From Capsicum annuum (Eukaryota > Streptophyta > Magnoliopsida > Solanales > Solanaceae): 64,000 bases of DNA. The notes below the pieces were generated by a model, which worked only from the letters and a program-made list of their open reading frames with translations, had not been told where the DNA came from and did no database searches. The DNA lies in contig NC_061122.1 in the NCBI RefSeq assembly GCF_002878395.1, forward strand, positions 75,794,031-75,858,030, in the 5' to 3' direction. This document shows, one piece after another, positions 37,128-47,975 of the stretch (position 1 is the first letter of the stretch; each line of letters opens with the position of its first letter). The position numbers and the translations under genes are program-made.

Positions 37128-38900
37128 TGACTACTCCACCTATCTTAGAAAAAGATCAATCAACCACTACACCACAAAGATTCAATCGACAGTACTATGG
37201 GTGGTGGAAACCAAGTTTATTTGACTTTATTATGGTTGAGAATAGTAAGCTAATGGACATTATTCTTTATGGTTGTCATGTACCTATTAAGGAAGATAAA
37301 AAAGGAGATGTTTCAAAAATGGTCAACAAAAGTAGGAGAGAGTTTATTGATGAAGATAGAAAAAGAATTGAGAAAAACCACAAAGAAAAGAAACTGTTTG
37401 TTTGTAGTATAGGACTAGTAAATACAACAGGATTTTTCTTCTGTAACAAACAAGAAAATCTGGGACTTGTTAAAGATAGCTCAAGAAGGAACTACTGATT
37501 TGGAGGATTCTAAAAGTTGACATGCTGACTACCCTGTATGAAGCCTTCACTATGAAAGAAGGAGAGGAAATACAAGAAATGCACAAAAGATTCACTTACA
37601 TCACAAATAAGCTTCATTGCTTTGGGGAAGCGATTCCATTGTACAAGCAAGTGAGCAAGATTCTTGGGGTTCTTCCAAAATCCTGGGAAAGCAGAGTAAA
37701 TGCTATTACTAAGGAAGGAACCTGAAGACACTCTCTATGGATGAGCTAATTGGGAACATGGAAAACCATGAAATCAAGAAGGAACAAGGAGAATAAAAGA
37801 AGGAAGTCAAAAGGGAAAAATATTTGGCTTTAAAATTTTCAAGTTCAGGTTCAAAGAAAGGGGAGACTGAGGTTGCATACTTGGAAAATAAATTTTAGAG
37901 CTATTAAGAAAAGTGGGAAGTTTCAAAGAAACCAAAGTAAGAATAGAAAATAAGACACTTTTGAAGTTTTTCACAGATGTGGAAGTCCTGAACATTTTAT
38001 TAAGGATCTTCTAATGCTCAAAATGAACTATCAGGATTATCACAACACTAAAAGTGACAAAGGAAGAAACAAGGACAAGGTCCCTGTAAAATCAAGAAGA
38101 CAAATTGTTGTTGATTTTGCAGTTTAACAAGCTTTAGCTGGTTGGGGTGATTCTCAAAAAAATCTGATGAAGGTGAGAAGACTGCAGATATTTCCATGTT
38201 TATAGTGAAATATGAAAGAGTGACCTTTTATTCCTTGTTTAACCTAATAACATACATTGAAAATGAATAAAAAAATGAGGTAACTTTCTCTAACATTAAG
38301 AAGAATGTTGAAAATTATTCTGATATGAAATTAAAGAAGATAGCAAATGTATTGATGGATACAATGTACAAATTGAGTATTAAGAAAAATGGTCTAAAAT
38401 AAAAGATAAAGAATTGGGGGCATGAATTAATTACCTTAACTCTCCAGATTTCCAAAATAAAAGAACAGTGTGCTAAGACTAAATCTAATAATTTGAGTTT
38501 GGTGAGCCAACAAAAAAAATAGATGTTTTTGATAATAAAGCGAAGAAAGAAGCCTTACAACTTCAAATTGATCATAAAGAGAAGGTAAAGGATTCCAAAA
38601 AAAAACTCTTATTTCTGTACTCTAGAAGAATGACTAATTGGAGAGGGACCTGGTCCGTCTTAAGAAAGAACTTAAAAAATCCCTACAATGGACTACATCC
38701 TCTCAAATCCTTTCTAACTTAACTTGTCAAGGTGATAACAATGGGAAGTTTCTTGGTTATTAAAAAGGATCCCAAGTTAGTGGGTCTCAAGAAAAGACTA
38801 CTTATGATCTTAAGAAAAGGCTACACAACCTTCTATGTACTCATTGTAGAAGAGATAGGCTCATAAAAATACTATCAGATCTGGATAAGAGCTAAAATGA
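37128..38900 (+). pseudogene. Degenerate Sirevirus-type gag
   Basis: The likely start is the ATG at 37128 (MTTPPILEKD). The N-terminal domain has NRQYYGWWKPSLFDFIM, the tryptophan-rich lead typical of plant Copia gag. Next is the stretch KLFVCSIGL. In the next frame (37522-37725) come MKEGEEIQEMHKRFTYITNK and KILGVLPKSWESRVNAI, the central gag segment (UBN2 type). The zinc knuckle at about 37965-38010 reads FHRCGSPEHFIKDL, with its first and last Cys lost. A charged Lys/Glu-rich, probably coiled-coil region follows to about 38700, then a second partial knuckle (LCTHC at about 38840). At least three frameshifts and several stops break it. Confidence 0.75.
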
Positions 38901-39059
38901 ATGGTTCCAGGTATATTAAGAAAGGGAGTGCACAATCTATGGGTTTCAAGCCACAGAAAATTGTGAAAAGGAATATTCTACCTAGATGGTCCAAAAAGCA
39001 TTTGATCACACCATTTTCCACCTACTGAGAACTCAAACTCAAGTGGGTTTCTAAATTTA

Positions 39060-39895
39060 ATTTGTGATCCTAGTTCTAGGAATGAGAAAAGGGATTGTAG
39101 TAAGAAACGTTTCATTAATAAGTGCTCAAAGTTTAACTTTTAATGATCTGACTGACATCTCTTTCAGGACATTTCAATTAGAAATGTCTTATGTTTAAAT
39201 AATTGATTTTCGAGGACCAGGTCCCTAGCATAACAAATATGAAATTTTTAGAGTAAAAAGTATATGAAGCTATTGATCCCTAATGGCAATAAAGTCTCAG
39301 AAATTGAAGAAATCATTCATGATAACGATGGTGAAAGCATGAAACGTGAAGATGAGGGTGATATAATATGGTATCAAGAATCTAACAAGTTGATGCTGGG
39401 ATTGATCAAATTATCCTGACCTACTATCATGTAAATCAGTGTCTCCTAACAAAATTTTGCTATGTTTAGGAGAAAGGTATCCTTGGTAAATAAGGTCTAT
39501 GTTGATTAACTCAGTAATGTACTTCTGTAGGTCTACACCTATGGTACCAACTTAAAAGGTGGACAAATGTGATATGAACAAATTTTAAGATTCACCCAAA
39601 ATAGATAGCGACCTAATCACAACTCTCAGCTTAGCATCTTCTATGTGCAATTTTTATTTGTTCTGCTAAGAAAAATCTGTGTCCTACTTGTCATTATGTT
39701 AGAAAAAAGTTATTTTATTCTAATAAATATGAGTCAACTAAAATATGTTATTTATAATATATTGTTCCCCCTATCCCCCCTCCCCTTAAAAAAAATTCAA
39801 TGTGCTCATTATTTCTTATATGTTGTTGCATCCACTCCTTCTCATATCAAAAAGGGAAAATCCAAACTCTAAATAGCCTTCGAAGAAAAAGACCT
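39060..39895 (+). other. Pol deletion junction and spacer before the envelope-like region
   Basis: The gag tail ends near 39060, and from about 39240 the sequence looks like the non-coding spacer after pol. The palindrome-like site GAGGACCAGGTCCCT lies at 39212-39226, close to the inferred deletion point. The frame 39645-39872 has no recognisable domain. Confidence 0.45.
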
Positions 39896-39899
39896 TCTA

Positions 39900-41360
39900 G
39901 ATGGTTGCTCCTCTCCCAGTTTCCTATCCTTCAAATGATTTTGATCTTAGCATTGTGAAAAATTCCTTCCTAAAACATCCTAAAAAATAGCCTTCTTCTC
40001 CTACTCTTCAAAAGCTTAACTCATCCATCACTAAACTTGTTAATAAATAATTTTCCATGAATCATCAACTATTATGATAGTGTTATAGTGGATGAAACCA
40101 AGGTTGCTAAAAATCTCATTTTACTGTCAAAAAGTCTAGGTAAAAGCATAGTTGATCATAAAAAAACTGATGTGAGTAAAATACCAAGAATCTCTACAAA
40201 TGGTCTAGAAGATCTACTGAGAAGCATTAGAATCTTTAGGGACCTTGTACTATGAAGATAAAAGTAGTTGAAAAAGAATCGCTTATCACTTATATCAAAA
40301 GAAAGAATGGGGAGAAAATTAAGGTTATATCCAAGAAGGTTAGAAACAGGTTCTTGAAGAATCAAAAGCAGCTAAGTGGAAGGATTTTTAATTAAAATAA
40401 GCTAGCAGAACCTGGTTTGGTGTAACTTTTTGAGCGGGTTAAACATCAAGTTTGGATGCATCTCATGGAAAGGAATTATATTAGGGAATTCTAGCAAAAC
40501 CTATTCCTACTATTTTTGATGAGATATTTAGGGAATTCCATTTCACTTTGGAATTCTTAGAAAATATGTTGAGCCTTAGTGCAAAGGTTCAAGGAAAGAA
40601 AATAAATCTATATAAGGAAACACTAGGAATAATTTTTGAAGTTCCTGTATATAGGGTGAAAACTGTCTCTAAGCAACTGTCTTCAATATAATTCTTAACT
40701 AATGCATCCAAATCAAGGGAAAATTTATGTCTATAGTGAATTGGAAATCACTCCAGAGTGAATTTCGATTGGTCTTTGACTTTGTTAATAAGATAATTTT
40801 TCCTAGTTCACAAAAGAAAAGAACTTCCTCATTCACTGATTTGTATGTAATGGAATGCCTGAGTAGCTTTAAATTCATTAATATGCTTGCATTGATGATA
40901 GAGCATATTCACAAATTTGTCTTAGAAAGAATGTAAATCATGGCATGCCTTATGGATTTTGGATGAACAAAGTACTTAATCATTAGGGCATTGTCTGTTA
41001 ATATAGAACCCAAAGTTCTATAGTTTAAACAATTAACATGCAAACAGTAGTTAAGACTGAATGTGTCAAACCATGTAGCATTTATTAAATAGACCTTAGG
41101 AAGGAAATAGAGTAATTAAAGTTCAACCTAGCTACAAAGGATAAAGAAATCAGCAAGCTCTAGGTGACAATTCTGCATTTCTCCAAAAGAAGCCCATGTT
41201 ACACAGAAATACTTAGAAATGAGAACAATGAACTAAAGAAGAGGTGTCAAACTTAGCATATGAGGTCCTTAGCCTGAATAGAGAGATAAGGCATCATAAC
41301 AACAACCTGACCCTTCTCATTGAAAATATTTTTCCAAGACTTTAACCTCTTAATCCCTCT
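39900..41360 (+). pseudogene. Degenerate Sirevirus envelope-like ORF
   Basis: The ATG at 39901 opens a short frame (MVAPLPVSYP), after which the region is fragmented by stops and frameshifts. The best segment, 40745-40930, reads SEFRLVFDFVNKIIFP and then SFTDLYVMECLSSFKFINM, a pattern I associate with the envelope-like protein of plant Sireviruses. Near 40938 a short stretch again resembles the family, and the last part (41100-41250) is Lys/Glu/Leu-rich with heptad-like spacing, suggesting a coiled coil. The protein's role is unproven, and no signal peptide or clear membrane segment is visible in this broken copy. It lies upstream of the polypurine tract, as expected for this lineage. Confidence 0.55.
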
Positions 41361-41882
41361 TGACTCCTATGGCTTCTTCCCTAAGAACATTTAATTTATG
41401 CTCTATAATGATACTTATCTTATTTTTGAATGAATCTTTACTTTCTATGTTACATTTGTTCTCTTTCAATTGAAAAGTTATTCTTTATGTTAGTGTTACC
41501 CCAGTGGCCATGAGATAACTAATTTGTGCTTAATTAACACTTGGTTTACTGTTCTCACTTTTTAATTATGCCAAAAGAGGAAATACTACTGAGTTCATAT
41601 AGTAAGGATCAGGTAAAAGGTAATTTGAGTTGCAGATTTGAATGGCATGCTGATGGAAAAAATATGTGATATGCTTATTAGATTAATGAAGGGATTTATG
41701 TTGACAAAGAAAACATATCAGAGGTTTTTACTGCAAATGACAACAAAGGACAAAGTCCGTCTCTTGGATGATGAAGGAAGCATGATGATATGGGGAACAC
41801 TAATCTTCAGGTGGTAATCACACTGATTAAACATGATGAATGTGCACTGATGTTCAAAGCTGAATGGTTGGTTTGTCATTAT

Positions 41883-41897
41883 AAAAAAAGGGGAAAA
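41883..41897 (+). promoter_or_regulatory. Polypurine tract of the Copia element
   Basis: AAAAAAAGGGGAAAA lies directly upstream of the 3' LTR start, as required for plus-strand priming. It supports the plus orientation and the LTR start at about 41899. Confidence 0.7.
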
Positions 41898-41898
41898 T

Positions 41899-42306
41899 TT
41901 CTATATGTAGTTTTTATGATGAGCAACTAACTAGAAGGGACCAGGTCCCTAGATATGCAAGATTTAGTATAACTGGCATGCATTGTCTGCATAGTTTTTC
42001 CCTCTTATGTAAAAACTTGCAGCTTTTATTTTGTACTGAATAGGACAGATGGTGAAATAATCTTTCAGCCCTAGTCATCACTCGGCTATAAGGAGAAACA
42101 AACATCTTTTCATTAAATTGAGTTTTTGCACAAATCTAAAAAGAGAAGTGAGGCACCAAAAACTCTATTTCAAGATTTCTAAGGCATTTTTCATATTCCT
42201 ATCTATGTAATATGCTTAAAAAGTGAGTGAGGGAGTGTTTTTAAGTTAGTACTAATTTTTAACTTAACTACTCATTCTGTAAGAGTAGTGTTTTTATTTT
42301 TAGTAA
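41899..42306 (+). repeat. 3' LTR of the Copia element, truncated
   Basis: This is homologous to the first ~600 bp of 34698-35450 with some deletions. Similarity ends near 42306, where an Athila-type LTR starts, so about 150 bp or more of the 3' end is missing. It includes the palindrome at 41936-41950. Confidence 0.7.
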
Positions 42307-43863
42307 TGTGGTATGGAAACACGACACTTTCGATGGTTAAAACCTCCAATTTATAATTGAACTTAGGGTTTTTTGTTAGATATGATGCACTTTATGTTTG
42401 TTTCATAAAAAACGAGTTTACAATAGTGTTGGAATGACATTAGAAGAAAAATACTTGAAAGACAAAGTTTGATAAAGATACGAATCACCTCACAAGTCGT
42501 AAATATCGTATATAATTCGTATGATAACTCGTAAGCAACAAAAAACTAAAGACCCAGAAAAAGACTCAGTTGAGAAAATATGCGTATCAGCTATATGAGT
42601 CGTATCGTGAACAACAACCGTGAGCATAATAGTGTCCAAAGATATAACCAGGAGCGAAATTCCTAGAAAGATACGAGTTGAATGTCTGAGTACGACTCAT
42701 ATAGTCAAATCATACATAAAATAGTGTTCAAAACTTGGAAAGACAAAAGTCTCAGGTGGATATAAGTGAAGAACATGAGTCGTACACTCAGGTATGACTC
42801 ATAAGAAGAATTCATAAGATTAATAGGAAGTTGAAACCTTGGGATATGACAAACCGGAAAGGAGATAAGAAGTCAGGGTACGACTCGTATGATGCCGATA
42901 CGAGCAAAGATCGAGTCATATCAACTGCCGACATAACTTAACTTTCCCATTTTTATTAGGATTTTTATGTTATTTTGAGATATTATAAATACCCTAGGGT
43001 TTATTTTTTACTAGGGGACGATATTTTACATACTATTACAATTCTTTTACAATTTCTCTTAAGATTTTGTGTTTTTATTCAAATAGAGACTTAGGAGTTT
43101 ATTCATTTTATTCTTGTGAAATTGATTTTATTTGTTCTTCATTGATAATCATGGTTTATTTCACAAACATGAGTGGCTAATCTCTGTAACTAGGGTTGTG
43201 GAAACCTTGGCAGATTAGCTACGTAGAGGAGGTGTGATACTTTATCGTTCTGGTGTTTATGCATGTATCTTAATCATATTTCGAATAATTATTCTCAAGT
43301 AGCTGCAGTAGCTTGAGATAGCCTGTATTTTCATCAATCCCTACAAGGGAATTTGCGATTCAGAAAAGAATTTTAGATAGTTATTTGGGAAACTTCTACA
43401 TCCACCTTTTAATCCCTGTGTCTCATGTAATCACTTTACCCAAATGGTTATAGTGAACTAAGGTCGTATCAAGGAGCAATAAGGCGATGTCGTGAGACTT
43501 ATCCAGTAAAGGGTGAGATTTATCTTCGTGCCCACAAAGTGCCTGATAATACTTATCTTGTAAGCTTTACATGTAGAACACTAGAATAGTCAATTTGATC
43601 ATGAGAAACTTACGGAGTTGAGAACTAGACAAACCTAGTGTTCATCTCATATTATCTAAACCATAAAAGCACTCAAGATTTGGTGACTATTTACAATTGA
43701 CACTAAAATCCCCCCATTTACATTATTGTATTGCTCGTGGATTATATCTAAGTAATACAACTACTCATGTTTTCCCTATGGGATCGACCCTAACCAAGTT
43801 GGTTTGTTATATCTGAAATTGACCGTAATATACTTCTAAGTGTAGTGTATTTTGAGCAACATA
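42307..43863 (+). repeat. Athila-type 5' LTR
   Basis: About 1.56 kb, followed by a decayed tRNA-Asp primer site and an Athila gag start. It has many direct and inverted GAGTCGTA/TACGACTC motifs between 42480 and 42910 and a TATA box at 42984-42991. The end, near 'tatgggatcgaccctaacc' and then 'gagcaacata', parallels 'tgtgggatttgaccctagc' then 'ttatca' in the LTR ending at 62453. The 5' boundary with the Copia LTR is approximate. Confidence 0.7.
42984..42991 (+). promoter_or_regulatory. TATA box of the Athila-type LTR
   Basis: TATAAATA is followed by 'ccctagggtt', downstream of the GAGTCGTA motif cluster. The same arrangement is seen at 3058-3065. It is a likely U3/R core promoter. Confidence 0.5.
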
Positions 43864-43869
43864 AAATTT

Positions 43870-43887
43870 TTCCAACATTGTCAAGGA
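43870..43887 (+). promoter_or_regulatory. Badly decayed tRNA-Asp-type primer site
   Basis: TTCCAACATTGTCAAGGA matches the expected TGGCGCCGTTGCCGGGGA at 10 of 18 positions in register and lies right after the LTR end. The position carries more weight than the match. Five of the eight changes are transitions. Confidence 0.5.
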
Positions 43888-43966
43888 AGACGTTTTGAGT
43901 AGGAATTGAATTGGAGAAGTTCATGGGTTTTAAATTTTTACTTTTTTCTTTGGCATACTCTAGTGT

Positions 43967-45830
43967 ATGACAAGTACTAGGAGTAGAGGCAATACCTCAC
44001 TTCCTTTTGATACAAAACTAGAGTGAATCCTTTAAATACCAAGTAAAATATCAGGACAATTTTGTGAAGAGGTTCAAATCCCCCACCTGTGGATCCAAAT
44101 TTGGCGCTCTCATGTGTTGCATTAATACTCAAAATATTGCAGACTTATAGACACACCAACTGTTGGACCAAAAACGTAGAGAATCCAAAGTAGTCAAACT
44201 TACTGTAGAGGTGAAGTTAGCTCATCAAGGTGGACTGGGAAGGCCTAGAAAGAATATTGATCATCAAATTTAAAGAGGCAGAGCTCCATTTTTTCCGACA
44301 TATAAACACTTAGACCTATATGAGGAGGTTGATGAAGATCTGGGTTATGCTGAGCCTACTGAGTCTGGAGATATTATTCCTCCCTTCTTTGGCCCTAATG
44401 TGAAGTTTGATATCACTAGTGCCATGATCTAATTGTTGAATCTGAGAGGTGTATTTCCGGCACAGCGAAAGATGATGCAAACATGCACCTTGCAAATTTT
44501 TTGGGATCTACACATCTTATACTATTTTGGGGGTCGACCAGGAAGTATTGAGATTGAGGTTGTTCCCATTTTATTTTACAGGAGAAGCATAATTACGGTT
44601 AAGGGAACTTCTAAGAGAATCTATCACTATTTGACATAAGTTGAAGAAACTATTTCTGAGCAGATTCTTCCCTCCTATATGGATGCTACAGTTTAAGGAT
44701 GAGATTTATAATTTCAGACAGTTACCTATAGAATCTATGTATGAGGAATGGTTTCAATTCAAGAAGAAGCTAAACATGGTACCAAATCACAAAATTAGAG
44801 GATATAAACTATCAAAAATCTTCTATAGATCACTAAATGACAGTTCGAGGCCTATGGTATATGCTATTTTAGGAGGAGCATTTATGCATCTTTATTGGGA
44901 TACTGCGCAGAAAATACTAGATGACATTGTTGGGACCAATAGGGGATGGTATACTAGAGATTCAGAATATGGTCGTGGTACATATTCTATTTGAGCAAAA
45001 AATACTTATGGAGCAGCAAATGATATGGTAACACAAGAAGTTGCATATCTTTGTATAGATATTGGGTTGCTTATAAAACAATTTGCTTCAATTAGTGCTG
45101 AGAATGTAAATGCATTCGTGATACATATGTCTAATTCCAAACTATTTGAGATCGAATCTTAAGAAGAGTCAAAGTATCATGATTGTTTATTGGAGAATTT
45201 TCAAGCCAAAAGGCAAGGAAATCAAAGTCAGAACTATTATAATGATACATACAGAGATAAGAGTAGATAAAGAGATATGATTAGCAATGTAAAGATGAAT
45301 ATAAGGAGAAAAGCGACATGTATATTCCACCAGGTAGTCTAGATATAGAGACCAAAATGGAAAATCTTTTGTATAATGTGATCAAAGGACAAGTAAGTCA
45401 AGAGAACTTCCTGATGGTTATCAAAGCAGATCTTTCAGGATTAAACCAGAAAGTGAAGACATATGCTACAACAATCAAGTAGTTGGAGCAACAATTTAGT
45501 CAGATGTCAGCCACAGTAAATCATAGATAGCCTAGTACTCTCCAAGTAATATAATTTTAAACCCAAGAAATGATAGCCAATTCTTTCCATCACCACTCGG
45601 AGTGGTAAAGTCATTATAGATCCACCTGTACCCACTGTTGATAAGCATAAAAATGATGATGATTTAGTTGATGTAGGGATCAGCATCAAGCCGAAAAAAT
45701 AAGAAGAGGAGGCAATAGATTCTATGTTGAAACCTATTCAAAGGCCTCCTCCTTCTTTTCCTCAAAGGCTGAAAAAAATAAGACAACGGTAAGTATCATA
45801 AATTTTTGTTTATGTTAAAAGAGTTAACCA
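43967..45830 (+). pseudogene. Degenerate Athila-type gag
   Basis: The start MTSTRSRGNTSLPFDTKLE (ATG 43967) matches in layout the gag start at 62580 (MPRTRSLGEPLLPFNSKLQ). Both run into a TGA at codon 20. The central gag domain is best seen at 44641-44994. It includes RFFPPIWMLQFKDEIYNFRQ and YEEWFQFKKKLNMVPNH, followed by a segment ending ILDDIVGTNRGW, a retrotransposon gag-type helical domain. Later parts (45160-45830) are Gln/Lys-rich, with a likely coiled-coil stretch around 45360-45500 (EXLXXNVIKGQ-like), and lead into the protease. The reading frame changes several times. Confidence 0.75.
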
Positions 45831-45862
45831 TCAACATACCTCTTTTATAGGTATTAGAGCAA

Positions 45863-46372
45863 ATGATAGGATATGCAAAATTTAGGAAGGATTTTATCAC
45901 CAAGAAGTGGTCAGTCAGTTATGAGTCTATCAACACTAATCATCGTTGTAGTGTTGTAGTTATTAGATCTTTGGTAGATAAGAAGGAGGATCCTAGTGCT
46001 TTAATAATACCTTGCACTAGTGGGTGTTTAAACTTCACTCGAGCATTATGTGATTTAGCGGATAGAATCAACCTCATTCTCTTTCCTATATTCAAGAAGT
46101 TGGGGTTGGGTGCTCCAAAACCAACTACTATGAGACTTAAGATGGCTAACAGAATAGTAAAGAATCTTGTTGGTATCCTTTATGTTGTTTTGATAAAAGT
46201 GTCTTCTTTTATATTTCCTGTTGATTATGTTATATTAGATTGTGAAGTAGATTTTCATGTCTCAATTATTTTGGGAAGTCCATTTTTGGCTACAGGTAGG
46301 ACGTTTATTGATTTTGAGAAAGGACATATGATATTAAGACTCAATGATGAACAAGTTACTTTTAATGTATAG
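45863..46372 (+). pseudogene. Athila-type aspartic protease region, 169-codon open frame
   Basis: This is the longest open frame in the window and reads through the whole protease domain. IIPCTSGCLNFTRALCDLAD corresponds to the substrate-side strand and active site of Athila proteases, where Asp-Leu-Gly-Ala is expected. Here it is Asp-Leu-Ala-Asp, so the essential Gly is lost although the Asp is kept. Downstream, FPIFKKLGLGAPKPTTMRLK and later FHVSIILGSPFLATGRTFID match the flap and C-terminal strand pattern (family knowledge). The ATG at 45863 is only an internal Met. The natural polyprotein would be continuous with gag. Confidence 0.8.
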
Positions 46373-47965
46373 AAATCTATAAATTACCCTGATGAATTGA
46401 GAGTGATATTTGTAATTGATGTATATGATGAGGAGGTAGATTCATTCCATGATATTGATGCAGTTACTCTATGGGATAAAAATTCTCATGTGGTTGTTCC
46501 TATTTAACAAAGACTAGGTGTCAAAGCACTTGTAGTTCTGATCATGAATTTTGACTCTGATGGTATCGAGGAGTATAAGGAGATAGTAAGTGCACTCCAA
46601 GGAAAAAGTTATTATGAGATCGCACCAAAGAATCTTGACTTAAATTTGAAGAATAGAACTACTCCACTTGCTCGTTCATCCATTGAAGATCCACCAGTAT
46701 TAGAGTTGAAGGCCCAACCATCTCACTTTCATATGCATTTATACAGGCCAAAAACACTTTACAGGTTGTTATTGCAGCAGATTTGAGACATTTAGAAGTA
46801 GAAGCATTATTGTTAGTATTGCAGAGATTTAAAAGGGCCATTGGATGGTCCATTGCAAATATTATGGGTATTCATCCTGGTTTGTATACTCATAAAATAC
46901 AACATGAAATAGATTGTGTTCCATCTATTGAACATCTGTTTCGACTCAATCCTCCTACATAAGAGGTGATGAAGAAAGAAATAATCAAGTGGATTGATGT
47001 TGTTGTAGTGTATCCCATTGCTAATAGCAAGTGGGTCAATCTGATACAATGTGTTCTAAAGAACGGTGGGATTACTGTGGTTCCTAACGAGAAGAATGAG
47101 TTGTGCTTATGAGGCTAGTAAAAGGATGGAGAGTGTTAAAAGATTACAAACAACTAAATGCATGGACTCAGTTATTATCCTATGCCCTTCATGAATCAAA
47201 TATTAGACAGGTTAGCAAGAAGAGAATGGTATTGTTTTCATAATAGGTAGTCAGGCTATAATTAGATTACTATTGCACCTGAGGACTAAGAAAAGATGAT
47301 TTTTACATTTCCTTATTGGACTTTTACATTCAAGTGCATGCTAGTTGGGTTATACAATGCGCTAGCCTTACTTCAGAGATGTGTGATATCAATCTTCTCT
47401 GATATGGTATAACACACCATAAAAATTTGCATTTGGTGATTCTTTTGAAGACTGCCAAAAGAACTTGTCAAATGCCTTCAAAAGGTGTGAAGAATTCAAC
47501 TTGGTACTTAAATTAGGAGAAATGCCATTTTATGTTAAAAAGGAATTGTGCTTTTCTACAAGATCACAAAGAGAGGCATAGAGGTTGATCGAGGAAAGAT
47601 TGAGGTGATTTAAATATTACCTTACCTAATTTATGAGAAGGGAATTCAAAGTTTTCCAGGGCATGTAGGTTTTACAAGCGATTTATCAAGGACTTCTTAA
47701 AGAATGCTAATCCAGTTTGCAAGCTTCTTGAGAAAGAGGTTAAGTTTAATTTTGATGATACATGTAAGAATGCATTTAAAAGACTAAAAGAGAAGTTAGT
47801 GACTATACCAATCATTGTGTCTCCCGATTTGTCTTAACCTTTCGAGATTATATGTGACGCTAGTGGAGCAGCATACGGGTTGTACTAGGCCAATAGAAAT
47901 AAAAGATCCTTAATCCCATATACTATGCTAGTAAGGTACTAAATCTTGCTCAAAAGAACTATACC
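46373..47965 (+). pseudogene. Degenerate Athila-type reverse transcriptase, start of RNase H
   Basis: After the protease comes a linker (46544-46786, including a stretch beginning LELKAQPSHFHMHLYRP), then RT from about 46970 (MKKEIIKWIDVVVVYP-like). WVNLIQCVLKNGGITVV and later ILDRLARREW-like segments match the RT fingers and palm. At about 47410-47450, the catalytic strand with two Asp is missing: the sequence goes from an IKICI-like strand straight to GDSFEDC-like codons, which implies a deletion of about 20 bp. The thumb and connection follow. The last recognisable codons before the break at 47975 are YYASKVLNLAQKNYTMIE (about 47915-47970), the RNase H lead. RNase H itself was lost at the junction with the chromovirus. 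Confidence 0.75.
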
Positions 47966-47975
47966 ATGATTGAAA

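Larger units (their letters stand above)
34698..42306 (+). mobile_element. Sirevirus-type Ty1/Copia element lacking pol
   Basis: The element is bounded by two related LTRs (34698-35450 and a shortened copy 41899-42306), with a primer site after the first and a purine-rich tract before the second. Inside are gag remains (37128-38900) and an envelope-like region (39900-41360). I found no protease, integrase or RT signatures between about 39060 and 39240, where roughly 3.5-4 kb of pol would be expected. The leader carries an inserted Athila-type LTR (35731-37100). The order LTR-gag-[pol missing]-env-like-LTR fits a Sirevirus, a Copia lineage known to carry an extra envelope-like ORF. Confidence 0.75.
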
